Positions 1 through 11,600 of a stretch of DNA of 64,000 nt are shown here, piece after piece. Source of the stretch: Hexactinellida sp. DTS-2022 (lineage: Eukaryota > Porifera > Hexactinellida); NCBI GenBank assembly GCA_028753945.1, contig JAPNXP010000009.1, forward strand, positions 744,001-808,000. The letters run 5' to 3'. A program made the position numbers and the translations under genes. Numbering within the stretch: position 1 is the first letter of the stretch; each line of letters begins with the position of its first letter. The notes under the pieces are model-generated. The model had not been told where the DNA came from and searched no databases. It saw only the letters and a program-made list of their open reading frames with translations.

Positions 1-50
1 TACAAAAAAGCAGTAAGCAATTGGGTTACCTTGAAGTGTATAAATTGAAA

Positions 51-2163
51 CTAATTCATCTTTTCTTTCTTAGCAAACAGTACCACGTTTAGATTGTTAG
101 CAGCTCCCTTGTGTTTCGGATTAATCTTTATAGACCGCCTCAGGTGTTCCTCTGCCAGCTTGAGGTCTCCCAGCTGATAATATAGAGTCCCCAGGTTGAA
201 GTGACCCTCTGCATAGTTCGGCAATATCTCAATCGCTCTTAAAAAATGTTGCTTCGCAAGTTCAGGCCTCCCTGTTTGCCCATATAGACTAGCCAAGTTG
301 TTGTGTGCCATGTTGTGGTCTGGGTTCATAGCCAGCTGCTCCTGGAAGGCTCGCTCTGCCTCGGGATAGCGCTGGAGCTTCATATACATGGTGGCGAGGT
401 TGTTCATCGTTTTGGCTCGCATCTGCCCGTAAGAAGCAGACTTTATGAACATGTGGAGGGCTTTCTCATGCATATCTGCATGGAGAATAATAACTATACA
501 AAGGAAATGTGAATAAGTACTCACTTAGATCAGCGTATAGGTTCCCCAGGTTAAAGTAGGTGTCCGCGTAATCTGGCTCGATCTCCAGAGTCTTGAAATA
601 GTGCTGCTCCGCCTCTACGTCTAGTCCTGCGGTCTTAAGCTCCATCGCGTAGTTGTTGTGCATCTTAGGGTTGTTAGGATTCAGTTTAACTCCCGACTTG
701 TACAGGTTGAGATCACTCAGCCAATCTTCGTTTCGCAGCCAAGTGCGGTATCCCTGTAGCAGCAGTGTGCACAGACAGATTAGGTACAGCAGGCGAGTGG
801 CATATGAGCACCACCTGGAGAGAAGGGATAATATAATAGCCACTGAGATTATAGTAATGGGAAGTTACCTTCTTAACTTAGAAACGCCATAAGCCACCAG
901 TATGCAGTGACCAATACTCGGAAGGTACAAGACTCTCTCAGCTATAATGAATCCTATTCTGAACAGTATACCAGTCGCGGGTAGGAACGGGATTACGATG
1001 AGAGAGAGGGAGAGCCCGATGGGCAGTCTGTCCTTCCTTGACAAAACCGATCTGCCGGCCAGGACACACAGCACGAGACATAGAGTTGGGAACAGGACAC
1101 TCCTAGGATCGGAGAAGGACAGGACCGGCAGGATTGAGGGGTGTGTCCAGTCGCAGCAGAGCTGGTACGGACAGAGGAGGAGCCAGTAGTTGAACACGTA
1201 CAGGTAGCTAATACTCAACACGCGCACCTGTCTGTCTGGGTGGAACAACAGTCGCAGCTCCGTCTCGTTGAATATCGGTTGGGATCCCTGGTTCATTTTG
1301 AGTCGGAAGAACATCAGTCCAAATCCGCTAACTATCAAGATGACGCATCTTATAACAACACTGTAAAAAACCGCGATGGTTGCTGTCCAATCGTTTCTCT
1401 CTCTCTCCAGAGCTCTGGTGGCCCCCGTGTACTTCAGCCCGCTGCATAGCACCTGCACCAGCGGGTCCCAGTGCAGTAGCACGTCTAGCACCACACAGAT
1501 GCCTATGGAGGTTACCCCCTGCTCCTTGCTAAGCATGGCGCAGCCTGACAACAGGACTGACAGCATGGTATGTCTGTAGGCCCTGCCGTGTGTAGCTCGC
1601 ATGTACACGAGGATCGCCAGCATGTAGAATAGGGCGGAGAGTATTTCCGCCCGTCCCACCGTGTTGGCCACTGCCTCTGTGTGCACTGGGTGCACTGCGA
1701 AGAGAAGCGCCGCGAACAGAGAAGAAATCCTGTCTGAGAGCAGCTGGCACGATAGCGAGTACACACAAAGAGACACTGCGCTGTGTAGCAACACATTGAC
1801 CAGATGGTATGTGTACGGCGCTCTGCCCCAGAGCCAATAGTTGAGGTAGCGGAAGCTGAGCACCGTGAGGGGGCGGTAGGACTTGTGGCTCTGGACACGG
1901 GACATAGACCCGCCCCAGAAGTCATTCCAGAACAGGTCAAATACGGTCCTATCTCCGTCCGTCTCTAGATCCTTGTTTGTTAGAATCGCTCTGTGGTCAT
2001 CGAACACAAACCCTGCATTCAATGAATTCCAGTAGACCCCGGCGGATACCAATAGCACCAATAGGTAACTAAGCAAGTGAGGAGAGCGTATCAGCGACTG
2101 CAGAAGGCCGGGTTTATGTTCGATTGGTTGGGAGGCGGGTTTATAGTCCTGGGGGCGGGCCAT
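51..2163 (-). CDS. TMTC-family transmembrane O-mannosyltransferase-like TPR protein
   Basis: Three exons on the minus strand: 2163-869, 814-525 and 475-51, 2,010 nt in total, 669 aa, with GT-AG introns of 54 and 49 bp. Translation is taken from the ATG at 2163 (MARPQDY), because the 22 codons upstream lead to no recognisable signal. The N-terminal two thirds are hydrophobic with many membrane spans. They contain the family signature of an acidic pair in a lumenal loop (FVFDDHRAI), followed by WNDFWGG and SHKSYRPLTVLSFR. The C-terminal exons encode about five TPR repeats (for example NNLATMYMKLQRYPEAERAF). TMTC proteins act in the ER and are linked to O-mannosylation of cadherins. The SHKSYRPLTVL block is closest to TMTC4-like members, but the paralogue is not certain. 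The protein is somewhat shorter than the 740-880 aa usual for the family, mainly at the TPR end. Confidence 0.9.
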
Positions 2164-2600
2164 TTGATTCCTATCTGTATTGCTATAACTATATAGTACA
2201 AAGTTGCATACACACGACATACAGGTCAAGTTACTAGGGTAACCATATCATCAGAGATCAAGCTATGAAGTTACACTTCAACAGCATTTTGATAACTGCT
2301 TTAGTAACCTTATCCCTTAGCTCATATTATTGGGCAATGTATATTTACATAATTATCACGGATAGACTTTGATCCGTCGTTAATGATTTCTACCCCGACT
2401 GGCAAAACAATCAACTAAGAAAGATACGGGAATAAAATCGTTTTACTGTTAACACATTTACACAGCAACTAATTTAGATGAATTTGGGATCCTTCAATTC
2501 ATGCAAGTTTTATTTGAATTCGATCCAAATACGAAATATTATATTTTAATCTAATAGTTTTAGAAAATTAGATAATTTGCAGTAGAGAAATGGCAGAATT
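2164..2600. other. Intergenic, AT-rich
   Basis: This stretch lies between two minus-strand genes. It holds the upstream region of the TMTC gene and the 3' UTR of the PWWP-like gene. A minus-strand AATAAA at 2509-2514, about 90 nt beyond the stop at 2601, is a plausible polyadenylation signal. Nothing else is recognised. Confidence 0.5.
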
Positions 2601-3790
2601 TTAATTAGTTTGCTTAAAACTTTTATTGGCAAAAATTAACGGATAATTATCCAGTTCAATCGTCAGCCAGGTGGTACACTCGGGAAGGAGAACATCGTAT
2701 GCGTAGCTTGGAACAGAAAACTCCTCCTTTCGGGGATCGAGTTTCACAAAATTGTTTGCAAACTCCAATACAATGTCTAGGATTTCAGTTTTCTGACTGC
2801 TATCCATGCAGTAAGGGATGGTATCGAAGGAAACGAGGTATGCTAATTTTAACCGTTTTTTATCCTGTATGCTGTTGCAAAAGTAGGTTTTGTGTTTCAA
2901 GGAGAAACGTTTTCCGAGGTAGATAGCACGCAACAGTTCCTTGCAGCACCTGATGCGCTCAGTTAAACACACAAACTCCTGACTGTCTAGGCAGGGCTTG
3001 GGATCTTCTAGTGGACCCATATCGGAGTGCCCGCTCGATTCCGCATCAGAAGATTCAATGCAAGAGTTCAGGAAGTCAGTAGCTCCGTTATTAGCTGTTT
3101 CTATATTTATGGAAGATATGTCGCCGAAGCGGAGTTGTTTATCTTGGTTTGTGTGCTCCAGACCTTCGAAATCAAAGTCTAGTCTTGACCGCTTAACCTA
3201 TAGAGACCGATTTAATTATTTGCTAATCTTAGTGATAATAAGTGTCATACCTGCATGTACTGTTGCACCGCAGTGCCTGGGATCAGAGTCTGGGCACTCC
3301 GCTTCCTAAGATAGGTTTCCACTTCTTCGAAAGCCTTGAGGAGACTTGGAATATACCCCACTTGGTTTGTCTTCCCCCATTCCGAGATGATCTTAGGTTG
3401 CTTGCTGGACAAGTAGAACTCGACTCGAGAGGGCGGCTTTATTTCTCGCTGCGCCTTGAGTGGGTCTGGGTAGTTTAACAGGTGTACCGTCAATAGGTCA
3501 TGCGAGTATGTAAAGTCTTCTTCAGTGGGGATACTCTTGCTCCTGAGGTTCCTCTTTGCTTCAGTTCCTGTAGACTTAGCTGCCTTGGAGCTCCTCTTCT
3601 TCTTGCATTTAACCAGCCCTGGCCACTGGCATTTAAACTTGAGAGGCTTGAAGAGGATAATGTCTCCAACTTGTACAGACGTGTCGGGGCCCTGTGAGAA
3701 ACTGGAGAGCTCCGGTAAATCGTCAGAACCTTCCAATTCGGTGCTCTCAGTCTCAATACTGGCCTGTTGCAATTTATCGATTATCGACAT
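2601..3790 (-). CDS. PWWP-like domain protein (possibly PWWP3/MUM1-related)
   Basis: Two exons, 3790-3251 and 3197-2601, with a 53-bp GT-AG intron and 378 aa. Residues 40-65 (VGDIILFKPLKFKCQWPGLV) look like the start of a PWWP/Tudor-type barrel, the module that reads methylated histones and DNA. A basic stretch with KKKRSSK follows, then a WGKTNQVGYIPS segment, an acidic-serine linker and a C-terminal helical block ending near VLLPECTTWL. That last block recalls the conserved region after the PWWP fold in MUM1/PWWP3 proteins. The order of domains differs from a textbook PWWP3 protein, so the family call is an inference. A nuclear chromatin-associated role is likely; no catalytic motif is seen. 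Confidence 0.6.
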
Positions 3791-4147
3791 TGAAATGATG
3801 CGTGTAATGATGCGTGAAAATATAACTGTTAAGCAATATGAACGAATTATGTCTAGTTAATTTATGCAAATCGATCTAAGCACTTTATCAAACAGATCAT
3901 TCAACAAAATGATAAACACAAATCATCCATATTTAACTTACAAAGCAAATATTGATAGATATTAGGTTAGAATATAATATAGCTCAAGTGATCCAAGTAA
4001 GAAAGGGGAATACAAAATGATCTCACAATAGAATAATTAGTTGAAATAATAATACCAAATTTAATAAGTGTCAAACGGTGGAAACGTATTCAATGTAGAA
4101 ATAGAAAAGCTATGAAAGACTTGACATTGAGATTTATAAGTGCATGT
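3791..4147. other. Intergenic, AT-rich
   Basis: Upstream region of the minus-strand PWWP-like gene and 3' region of the four-span gene. No repeat or RNA gene was recognised. Confidence 0.4.
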
Positions 4148-4741
4148 CTAAGGTTGACTTTCTAAGGCAATCTTAGCAAGTGGTTTTCTGATAATGACGT
4201 AGAGGTCAAGAACGCCAAAGTATATCGAGCAGAGAATTAGACAGGTTGTAAAGCACAGGTTTGTGAGGCTGATCTCATCGGATCGGCTGCCAGTCACAAG
4301 CACATCGGAAGCCATTAGCTCCTGGTGGTAGTGAGATAAGTTAGCTGAGAATACGATCCAACAAATCAAACTTGCAATATTAAAAACTGAAAATACGATT
4401 TGAGTTATCAGATCGGCCTTGAAGTAAAATAAATCGTAAAGGAAATATCCAATAAGTCTGAATAGGATAGAGATAATGCAGTAGGCAGCCATTAAGAAAC
4501 ATAGCAGTTGAGTATATACCAGAAACCCGTGCATAGTAGACTCTTCGTAGAGAGGAATACACAGGAAAATCATGAGGGTACATATTATAATAAATATTAA
4601 CCTAATTATACCCTCCGGTTTAAGGAAGTAGTATAGTCTCTGTGTTGTGTACTCATCTAGTGAAACGGGAGGAGACCATACCTTACAGGCACAGTCGAAT
4701 AGAGCACTGGTAATAACTTGCATAGGATAAATTGCTATCAA
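4148..4741 (-). CDS. Small four-span membrane protein, unknown (MARVEL-like topology)
   Basis: Intronless, 197 aa. Four hydrophobic segments lie near residues 44-64, 73-95, 113-133 and 163-187. The N-terminus is short with CACKVW, and the C-terminus is short and basic (RKPLAKIALESQP). The third extracellular-type loop carries a possible N-glycosylation site (NLS). A four-span layout with short tails is that of MARVEL/tetraspan vesicle or junction proteins. The tetraspanin CCG motif is absent, and I recognise no family by sequence. An intact ORF of this length in AT-rich DNA, with coherent hydrophobic periodicity, supports a real gene. Confidence 0.6.
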   Translation of the reverse strand: MIAIYPMQVITSALFDCACKVWSPPVSLDEYTTQRLYYFLKPEGIIRLIFIIICTLMIFLCIPLYEESTMHGFLVYTQLLCFLMAAYCIISILFRLIGYFLYDLFYFKADLITQIVFSVFNIASLICWIVFSANLSHYHQELMASDVLVTGSRSDEISLTNLCFTTCLILCSIYFGVLDLYVIIRKPLAKIALESQP

Positions 4742-5978
4742 TTAAGGAATGCAAAATCATAATACATCATAGTATCATTGAAATGAAAGATATAGCTAAG
4801 TAATGTCTTACAATATCTGGATTGAGTATCGATTTACAGTTCCAATTAATTAATGAAATAATTCATTAATTAGTGGAGACATCTGCACATGTTATTATAG
4901 AAATAAAATGCTAATAATCATAACAAGTGAGTACTCCTGACTTGCATACGTATACAAGGTGGGAAACTCGATAATGAGTTTTGAGAAATCTTTAATTTAA
5001 ATTTAACTGATTAAATTCAAGAAAATCCTAAAAAATCACCTAAGGCAATATAAAATAAATAACTTGTATATCTTCCCCGTCCGTCCCAATTTTTACCCAC
5101 CGTCCGGATATATTTTATTATTATCTTATGGACATAATCGTAAAAATATTTGCTATAAACTTGTGTAAAGTACTCCTAATGTATGGTATTTTAGGGCATT
5201 ACTTTAATCATTTTTTTCATTGTCATGCTAATTTCTAAATTAATTAAATATTAATTATTATTGTTTGGCATAGGATAATGTTATTTGCATATTAATGGAA
5301 ATAAAATAGAAAATAAAATATGTCCGCCGTCCGTATTTTCCCAAAAAATCCGGATGATAAACAATTAATTAATTTTGCCTGGCCTAATAATACAATAATG
5401 GAGTAATTAAAATATTATTAATAATTATTAATAATATAGTAAGAGGTGAAAATTGCAATAGAATGTAACAGAAGAAATCTGTGCACGTAAACTTATACCC
5501 GTTTGAAAACACAATCTAAAGATACAAATTCCAAAAAACAACCAATTTTGAACGTAATAATTTAACAGCTGTTCATAAATCTCCCTCAAACCACTTGAAT
5601 CATAATAGTATGGTTGGCGCAAGAATAACAGAACGTGTAATTACATTGTAACTCCAAAAGCACTAAACGATAACTGATGAGCTGGAAATATACCAGTCAA
5701 TTAGATCACAATTGTGTGGATTATCAGAAAATAGGGAATAAATAGGAAAACAACTACGGTATCAAAAGATAAGTTTCTAACTTCGCTAATTAGCAACTAG
5801 AAGGCGAATAGCTCATTGGGTTACAACTTACAAGCGTTTAGAATATCAAAAGCCTATTTTAACCTAAAAAACAGCAGCTTCCAATGAAATGGTCGGCAGT
5901 ATATATAAAAGAGATATAATATTAACTGCATTTCTATAAGACAAGTAACGATTCGAATATACATAATTATCTCACAAA
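4742..5978. other. Intergenic, strongly AT-rich, 1.2 kb
   Basis: The stretch is dominated by short A/T runs. Two related CCGTCCG-containing segments lie at about 5069-5098 and 5322-5356 and may be remnants of a repeat. A 64-codon minus-strand ORF at 5428-5622 has no coding character. The last 80 bp contain the promoter of the PP1 targeting-subunit gene. Confidence 0.4.
5902..5909 (+). promoter_or_regulatory. TATA box of the PPP1R3-like gene
   Basis: TATATAAA lies 70 nt before the ATG at 5979, with a CCAAT element at 5881-5885 just upstream. The spacing would put the transcription start near 5932-5940 and give a short 5' UTR. Inferred from sequence only. Confidence 0.55.
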
Positions 5979-6815
5979 ATGTCCGTACTTGTGCTAACTA
6001 AGGGAAACAGCTCAGTAAGCATTTACAAGCCATTTGAGCTGAGAGAAGTACACAATTATCCCGGCAGTTGCACCATAGGCGTACCCACACAAATAAAAAC
6101 ACTCGATGAACCCAAGCACGCATTAACCGCGAAACCGAGCGTCGAAACATGCATTAATTGCGAAAAAGAAGGGTCGATTCCTCAGTTATGTCTGAAAAGC
6201 TGTCATTCGAAAATACCAAAGTACCGAGGGATTCTCAAACACCGAAAAGAGGAAAAGGCTACAGATAAGAAAATGAAACAAGTTTCTTTTGCCGATTTAA
6301 ATGGCAAAGTTCTAACGCAAATCAGAGAAATTCCGAAACTGAGCGAGTTCGAGCAGAGAGTAGAAGAAGATTTCAATTCGACAAACATATTTTCATCAGA
6401 GATTCCCTGCCAAAGCATCTCCCCTGTACCTACACTGAAGAGAGTTATGAAGAAGAACCAGTGGTCGTACGCTAAGCAAGATTGCATTGAGAAAATGCGC
6501 GAAAATATGGTCTCGCTACAAGAAATAATTTTAGAACGCCAAGCATTCAAGGGAAAAGTCCGAGTCTTGAACGTCTGTTTCGAGAAGGTGGTGACCGTAC
6601 GTTGGACTAATGATGTCTGGAAAAACAATTTCAACACAACTGCAAAGTATTTTGAAGAGAAATCAAACACAAACCATGCCTCGGACTGTTTCATATTCTA
6701 CCTACCGTGCGACTCTGGGTGCATAGAGTTCGCCATACATTATCAAGCCAAGGAAACCGAATACTGGGACAACAACGGTGGAAAGAACTACCAAATTAGA
6801 ATCTCCCAAGCGTAG
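5979..6815 (+). CDS. Protein phosphatase 1 glycogen-targeting regulatory subunit (PPP1R3 family)
   Basis: Intronless, 278 aa. KQVSF at residues 100-104 is a canonical RVxF-type PP1 docking motif, set in a basic context (HRKEEKATDKKMK). The C-terminal third (about 165-277) is a CBM21 carbohydrate-binding module: KVRVLNVCFEKVVTVRWTND, then DCFIFYLPC, then IEFAIHYQA and the glycogen-site motif WDNNGGKNY. Proteins of this type bring PP1 to glycogen particles, where it activates glycogen synthase and inactivates phosphorylase. Length and order (RVxF, then CBM21) match PPP1R3B/C/D-type subunits; the exact paralogue cannot be set. A TATA/CCAAT promoter and a downstream AATAAA frame the gene. Confidence 0.92.
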   Translation: MSVLVLTKGNSSVSIYKPFELREVHNYPGSCTIGVPTQIKTLDEPKHALTAKPSVETCINCEKEGSIPQLCLKSCHSKIPKYRGILKHRKEEKATDKKMKQVSFADLNGKVLTQIREIPKLSEFEQRVEEDFNSTNIFSSEIPCQSISPVPTLKRVMKKNQWSYAKQDCIEKMRENMVSLQEIILERQAFKGKVRVLNVCFEKVVTVRWTNDVWKNNFNTTAKYFEEKSNTNHASDCFIFYLPCDSGCIEFAIHYQAKETEYWDNNGGKNYQIRISQA

Positions 6816-6920
6816 TATTCTGCTAGCAGCAAACTTTTGCTAATCAGTTTAAGTATGTAGATATTTTTAGTAACATGGGAGCTATAAATCTCGAACAAAT
6901 TTGATTATTTGAAATTTTTG

Positions 6921-6926
6921 AATAAA
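6921..6926 (+). promoter_or_regulatory. Polyadenylation signal of the PPP1R3-like gene
   Basis: AATAAA lies 106 nt after the stop codon of the plus-strand gene that ends at 6815. Confidence 0.5.
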
Positions 6927-7038
6927 TTTTACATATTAAGTTAGTAACCAATAATTGTGTGGTACTTAAAATTCATAAAGAGTTTGAAGAAATGTTAATT
7001 AGAGTATAATTTGATCAAAATTCGCATAAGTCAAATGG

Positions 7039-7968
7039 TTAAGTCGACTTCGCTACTCCGTACACGTAAATATTCCTGTCATTAGACACAGACACGAGTT
7101 TGTTCCCTGTTTGGTTGTAAGCGACTCCCCAGACCTGATCCTGGTGGTCTGAGAAAGTCTGTTCGCACTTCTTGGTTTGTATATCCCATATTTTAACAGT
7201 CTTGTCACTGGAGGCAGAAGCAAAGTGCGTATTGTCGGGAGAGAAGCTGACTGACAGTACCCACGAGCCGTGGCCAGGTAGCGTCGCCACAAGTGTAGCC
7301 GTCTTTGCTTCATACACTTTAATATGTCTATCGTCAGATGCGGTGGCTAAATACTTTGAGTCCTTAGAAAATGTTAAGCTACGAATTGGCATCGCGTGAC
7401 CCTCAAGCGTATGCATTATTTTCCCATTCGTCAGATCGAAAACGGATATCATTCCATCAATGGCTCCTGATGCAATAATCTTCCCGTCTGGACTGAATGC
7501 TACGCTCAGAATGAACTTCCCTCTGGTGTCCAGCGTGCCTTCCTTCAGACCAGTAGCGACGCCAAACAGGTTAATCCTCCCATTGTGACTGCCCGTGGCT
7601 ATTATCTGCCCGTTCGGAGAGAAGGCCAGAGACCAAACATCAACCGGACCGGCGTCAATACTCTTCATTAGCTTTCCTGCCTCCAAGTCCCACACTTTGA
7701 TATTGCTATCCAGTGAGCTGGAGGCGGCATACCTCCCCAGGGGATCGATATCGACAGAAAGAATCCCGAGATGATGACCCTCAAATATGTGATGCAGACT
7801 CAACTCAGAGTCAGTTTCATCCCAAATAAAGCATTTCACTACGTCATCAACCCCCCCTGTCACTATGTACTCCTTATCGGTATGCTCATTGTGCATCCAG
7901 GCTACGGTCCAAATTTCATCATCATGAGCGTGTTCTAGCCGATACAGTAGAGTGTTGGACTGTGCCAT
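7039..7968 (-). CDS. SKIC8: SKI8 homologue, WD40 subunit of the SKI/PAF complexes
   Basis: Intronless, 309 aa, against 305 aa for the human WDR61/SKIC8 protein. Seven WD40 blades run the full length, with clear WD ends at IKVWD, VKIWD and related positions, and GH starts such as EGHHLGIL and LPGHGSW. The N-terminus ([14 protein letters not shown]) and the C-terminal blade ([11 protein letters not shown], then IYVYG) fit this subfamily. SKIC8 joins the cytoplasmic SKI helicase complex, which feeds mRNA to the exosome, and the nuclear PAF1 complex. The start chosen is the first ATG; the ORF needs no intron. Confidence 0.93.
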   Translation of the reverse strand: MAQSNTLLYRLEHAHDDEIWTVAWMHNEHTDKEYIVTGGVDDVVKCFIWDETDSELSLHHIFEGHHLGILSVDIDPLGRYAASSSLDSNIKVWDLEAGKLMKSIDAGPVDVWSLAFSPNGQIIATGSHNGRINLFGVATGLKEGTLDTRGKFILSVAFSPDGKIIASGAIDGMISVFDLTNGKIMHTLEGHAMPIRSLTFSKDSKYLATASDDRHIKVYEAKTATLVATLPGHGSWVLSVSFSPDNTHFASASSDKTVKIWDIQTKKCEQTFSDHQDQVWGVAYNQTGNKLVSVSNDRNIYVYGVAKST

Positions 7969-8605
7969 CCTTTGGGTACTCTAAACTAATGTTTTATGCT
8001 TAAGAATGCAGATTTAAATAATTGGAAATTAGTCTAAGGTTACCACAAATAATGAGTGCATTCTTGAAACAAGGAAATGTAGATCACAGCTGGACCCTGA
8101 TACCATCAGCATGTAAGCATTTACTGTAATTTATACACGCGTATGTATAATTAATACATATATTATACAATAACAAATGCAAAATTCTGTAATATATTGT
8201 GGCTAGAAATTAACTGTAGTGGTTGGTATCACTGATGCAATAGTTATAAAGATGATGTAGAAATACTAATTATCAGGTAAAGTCTCTTTTTGAGAGCGTG
8301 CAATGATTTAGGCAGCATGCAAATAGTATAAAAATAGAAAGGGTCGTGATAAGAGAATGGCTAATTAATACGGGCGTTGAGAGCTGATTGTGTGGATGTA
8401 GTGGCAATGATACCTGAAATGAAGTTTTGAGTGGATTTTGATACGAGAGCGATTAATTAGCGCAGGGTAAAAACAGACAATTTCAAGTGATTAATGGAAG
8501 AGGAATTGGATACCCCTTACAGGATTACATTCATTCATTCTCTAATAAATCGCTTCGATAAAAAAAAGTACACAAATAAATAAAACTTTAAATAAAACAG
8601 TTAAC
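7969..8605. other. Intergenic, no gene seen
   Basis: The region upstream of SKIC8 and the 3' UTR/downstream region of Notch. AT-rich, with a short palindromic TA-rich patch near 8140-8170. No repeat family seen elsewhere in the window is present. Confidence 0.4.
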
Positions 8606-11600
8606 TTAGCTGCAATCAAACTCTTCCCAGTCCGGTTCAGTTAGAGTGTCCCTCTGATTGGAATAGAAACAACTTGAGTTGGAGAAGTGATCCGGGTAGC
8701 AAGCATTAGTATAGTTAGCATCTGTAACAAGTGTAAAGGGTCTCGTAATGTGATTGGGAGAAGACACAGTGTTATGAGACGATTCAGGGGATGGGTAGTG
8801 AGAGGAGAAGGCGGCCTCAGAAAGGGGAGTTTGCTGAGGTTTTAAAAATTCGGAGTGTATGTTCGGTGGGGTAGGATAGGGATGTGTTAGTTTGAATTTT
8901 GACCTATTTGGGGAAGTGTCGTAATCTTGAATTTGATCAAAATAATCGGTACTGAGAGGGAGCACTGGGCTAATTGAAATAACAGGAGTATGCTCTGGAG
9001 AAGGTACCTCGAGTTTAATTTTCACTTGAAGAGACAAGTTAGAATCTACTGGGGATATAGGGCTGCGCCTGAGTGGATGAACCTTAGAACCAGGAGGAGT
9101 GAATTTCTTAACTTTTCTATTATCAGTTTTGGTTGTATTTGGTGCAGCTTTTGTGTTAGCAGTGGATTTAGATTTTATGCTAACAAGGTTTGGTTTATCA
9201 TCCATCTTAAGTTTGCAAGATTGAGCTGGGTTAGTCAGTATGTGTTCTATGTCTTTATGCAAACGTTCACTGGCTATAGTAATAGGGGAGCGTCCGAAGA
9301 AGTCGGTTATTTGTGAACTGGCAGAATTCTGGAGCAGCGCCCTGACGCAGTCCGCGCTTCCCTCTTTCGCAGCGACGAAGAGCGGCGTCTCTCCTCTGCA
9401 GTTCGGATAGTTCAGATCAGCTGAGTGGGATATCAGCGTCTGAATAGCCACTGCATTGTCAACAGCAGCCGCCCAGTGTAAGGCAGTGTAACCGTTCTTG
9501 TCGAACAGATTTGCGTTGGCATCCGCTCTCAGCAGTTCGTGCACAAAGTCGTTATTTAGGTGTCTAGCGCCCAGCATCAGAGCAGTGGATCCATCCAAGC
9601 TCTGCTGGTCAATGTTTAGGTTCCGGTTAGTTAGGAGGATGTGGAACACGCCCTTAGAGCCAGAGGCAACAGCTGAGTGCAGCGGGGTTCTGCCCAACTT
9701 ATCCACCGCATTAACTCTAGCCCCGGCCGCTATGAGACTGCCAGCTACGTCCGAGCGCGAGTACGTGGCGGCTAGATGGAGGGGGGTCGCGCCTCGGTCA
9801 TTGGGTATGTCCACGTCGGCCCCTAGCCCTATGAGATCCTCCACACTCAGCAGATCGCTGGTCACAGCTGGCTGGTGGGCACTGCCGTAGCTGCAGGGGG
9901 GAGGGTGGGACGCGGGGAGGGCGGGGAAGGGCAGGAAGCCGCACGCGGTCGGATTACCGATTATAACCGCTAAACTGATTGGGGTGTAGCCTCCTATTCC
10001 CCGCGAGTTGACGGATTCAGGCGTGAGGCTGGTGCTCGGAGAGTGCGTGGCAGAAGGAGAGCCTACCAACAGGTGATCCAACTCGATACTAGACAGGGGG
10101 AAAGAAGTGGGATTGTGTTCTCGCATAGGAGACTGGGATTTGGTGAGACACCCTCCGGGCAGGGACTGTTGGAAGTACTCATAAGGAGGAGGCCTCGTGT
10201 CAGAGTATACGCTGGCACAGGAGGAAATGCTCGATTGTTTAACTCTCTTAGCAGGGTATTCTTTGCCGCTTTCAGAGGCGAACTGAATAGAGATAGAATC
10301 TGGATCTTCGGTGTCCGCCCTAGATCCGACGAGAGCGGCTCTCTCGCTGCTGTTCGTACCAGCTGTCAGTCTGCGAGGGAAGAACACGCCTCTAGATCTC
10401 TTCTTCCCGATTATAACGCCACCAATCGCGATAATCAGAAGGAGGACAATCGTAACAGAGGACACTCCAGTCACAATGGGCCAGCGCTCCCACTGCGAGG
10501 ATTCTTCGCTACTCGTTATCTCCAGCACACTATACTCACTCGTGTCAATCGAATTATTAATCAAATACGCATTCAAGTAATCCACCGCCTTATCCGTGCT
10601 CCGAAAGCAATAGTCTCGACAGAGCGAGTTCTCAATCCGACTGCTGATCCTATACTTGTACTCGTAGCCCTCTGCTGCCCTACTCACGCGCGAGTTTCGG
10701 TCCAGCTCGCTCACAAACTCCACCACCACTACAGTCCGCAGAATCTTGCTAATACGGAACATTAGCTGCGGCAAAGCGAGTATATTGAACGAATAGGAAG
10801 TGCTGGGTGACTTCACAGTGATGAGAAGAGAGCCACTAGCAAATTCCTGGTTGTACGATATGTAGTCAGGCAGGCAGTCGCCCCCATCGAATAGACACGC
10901 CTCATTATTACACTGGTTATCACAGGCCTCATTGCCGTATATAGTCTCACAATCAGAACTGGGGCAGGTCAGTATTTCCAAACAGTCCAGCCCATCGTAC
11001 AAACAACTCTCTTTCACAGCGCAGTTCGTATCACAAACTCCGTTATTGAATACGTATCTACAGGAGGTATTACCGCAATCGTCAAACAGGTATTCTGTTT
11101 CTGGGGCCTCAAACAAACACAGCTGTCCGTGGTAATTAGGCTTGCAGCTGCAGACAGGAGCATCAGTTCCATTCTCACAGGTACCCCCATTCGCACAGTC
11201 GACCTGTAAAGGAATACACGGTCAAGTTAAAGAATAGATAAATTTAATTAAGTACTAATTACCTGAGAGCAGAAATCTATTGCAGCATCGCAGTGCTGGC
11301 CCGTAAACCCAGCAGAACAGTCACAGGAGTAGTTCGCTCCGTTCCCCGAGCAGTTCCCATGTATACAGGGCTCGTAGTCGCACGGGTGAGGGAGGCAGCT
11401 AGCGTCTGTGGAGCACTGGAAGGTCCCATTAACAACAACACAGCATGACGTATGGAGACAAAGGTTAGCGGGACAGTCCAGCTGACTGGAACAGTCTCCC
11501 CCTGAGAAAGCGGGGTGGCAGAGACAGGTCTCTTGAGTTGAGTTCCGAACGCAGCTCTTAGAGCCAGGGACATAGCAGGTATCCGTCTCATTGCAGGGTA

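Noticed and set aside
5428..5622. 64-codon minus-strand ORF
   Set aside because: It lies in AT-rich DNA with no codon or motif support.
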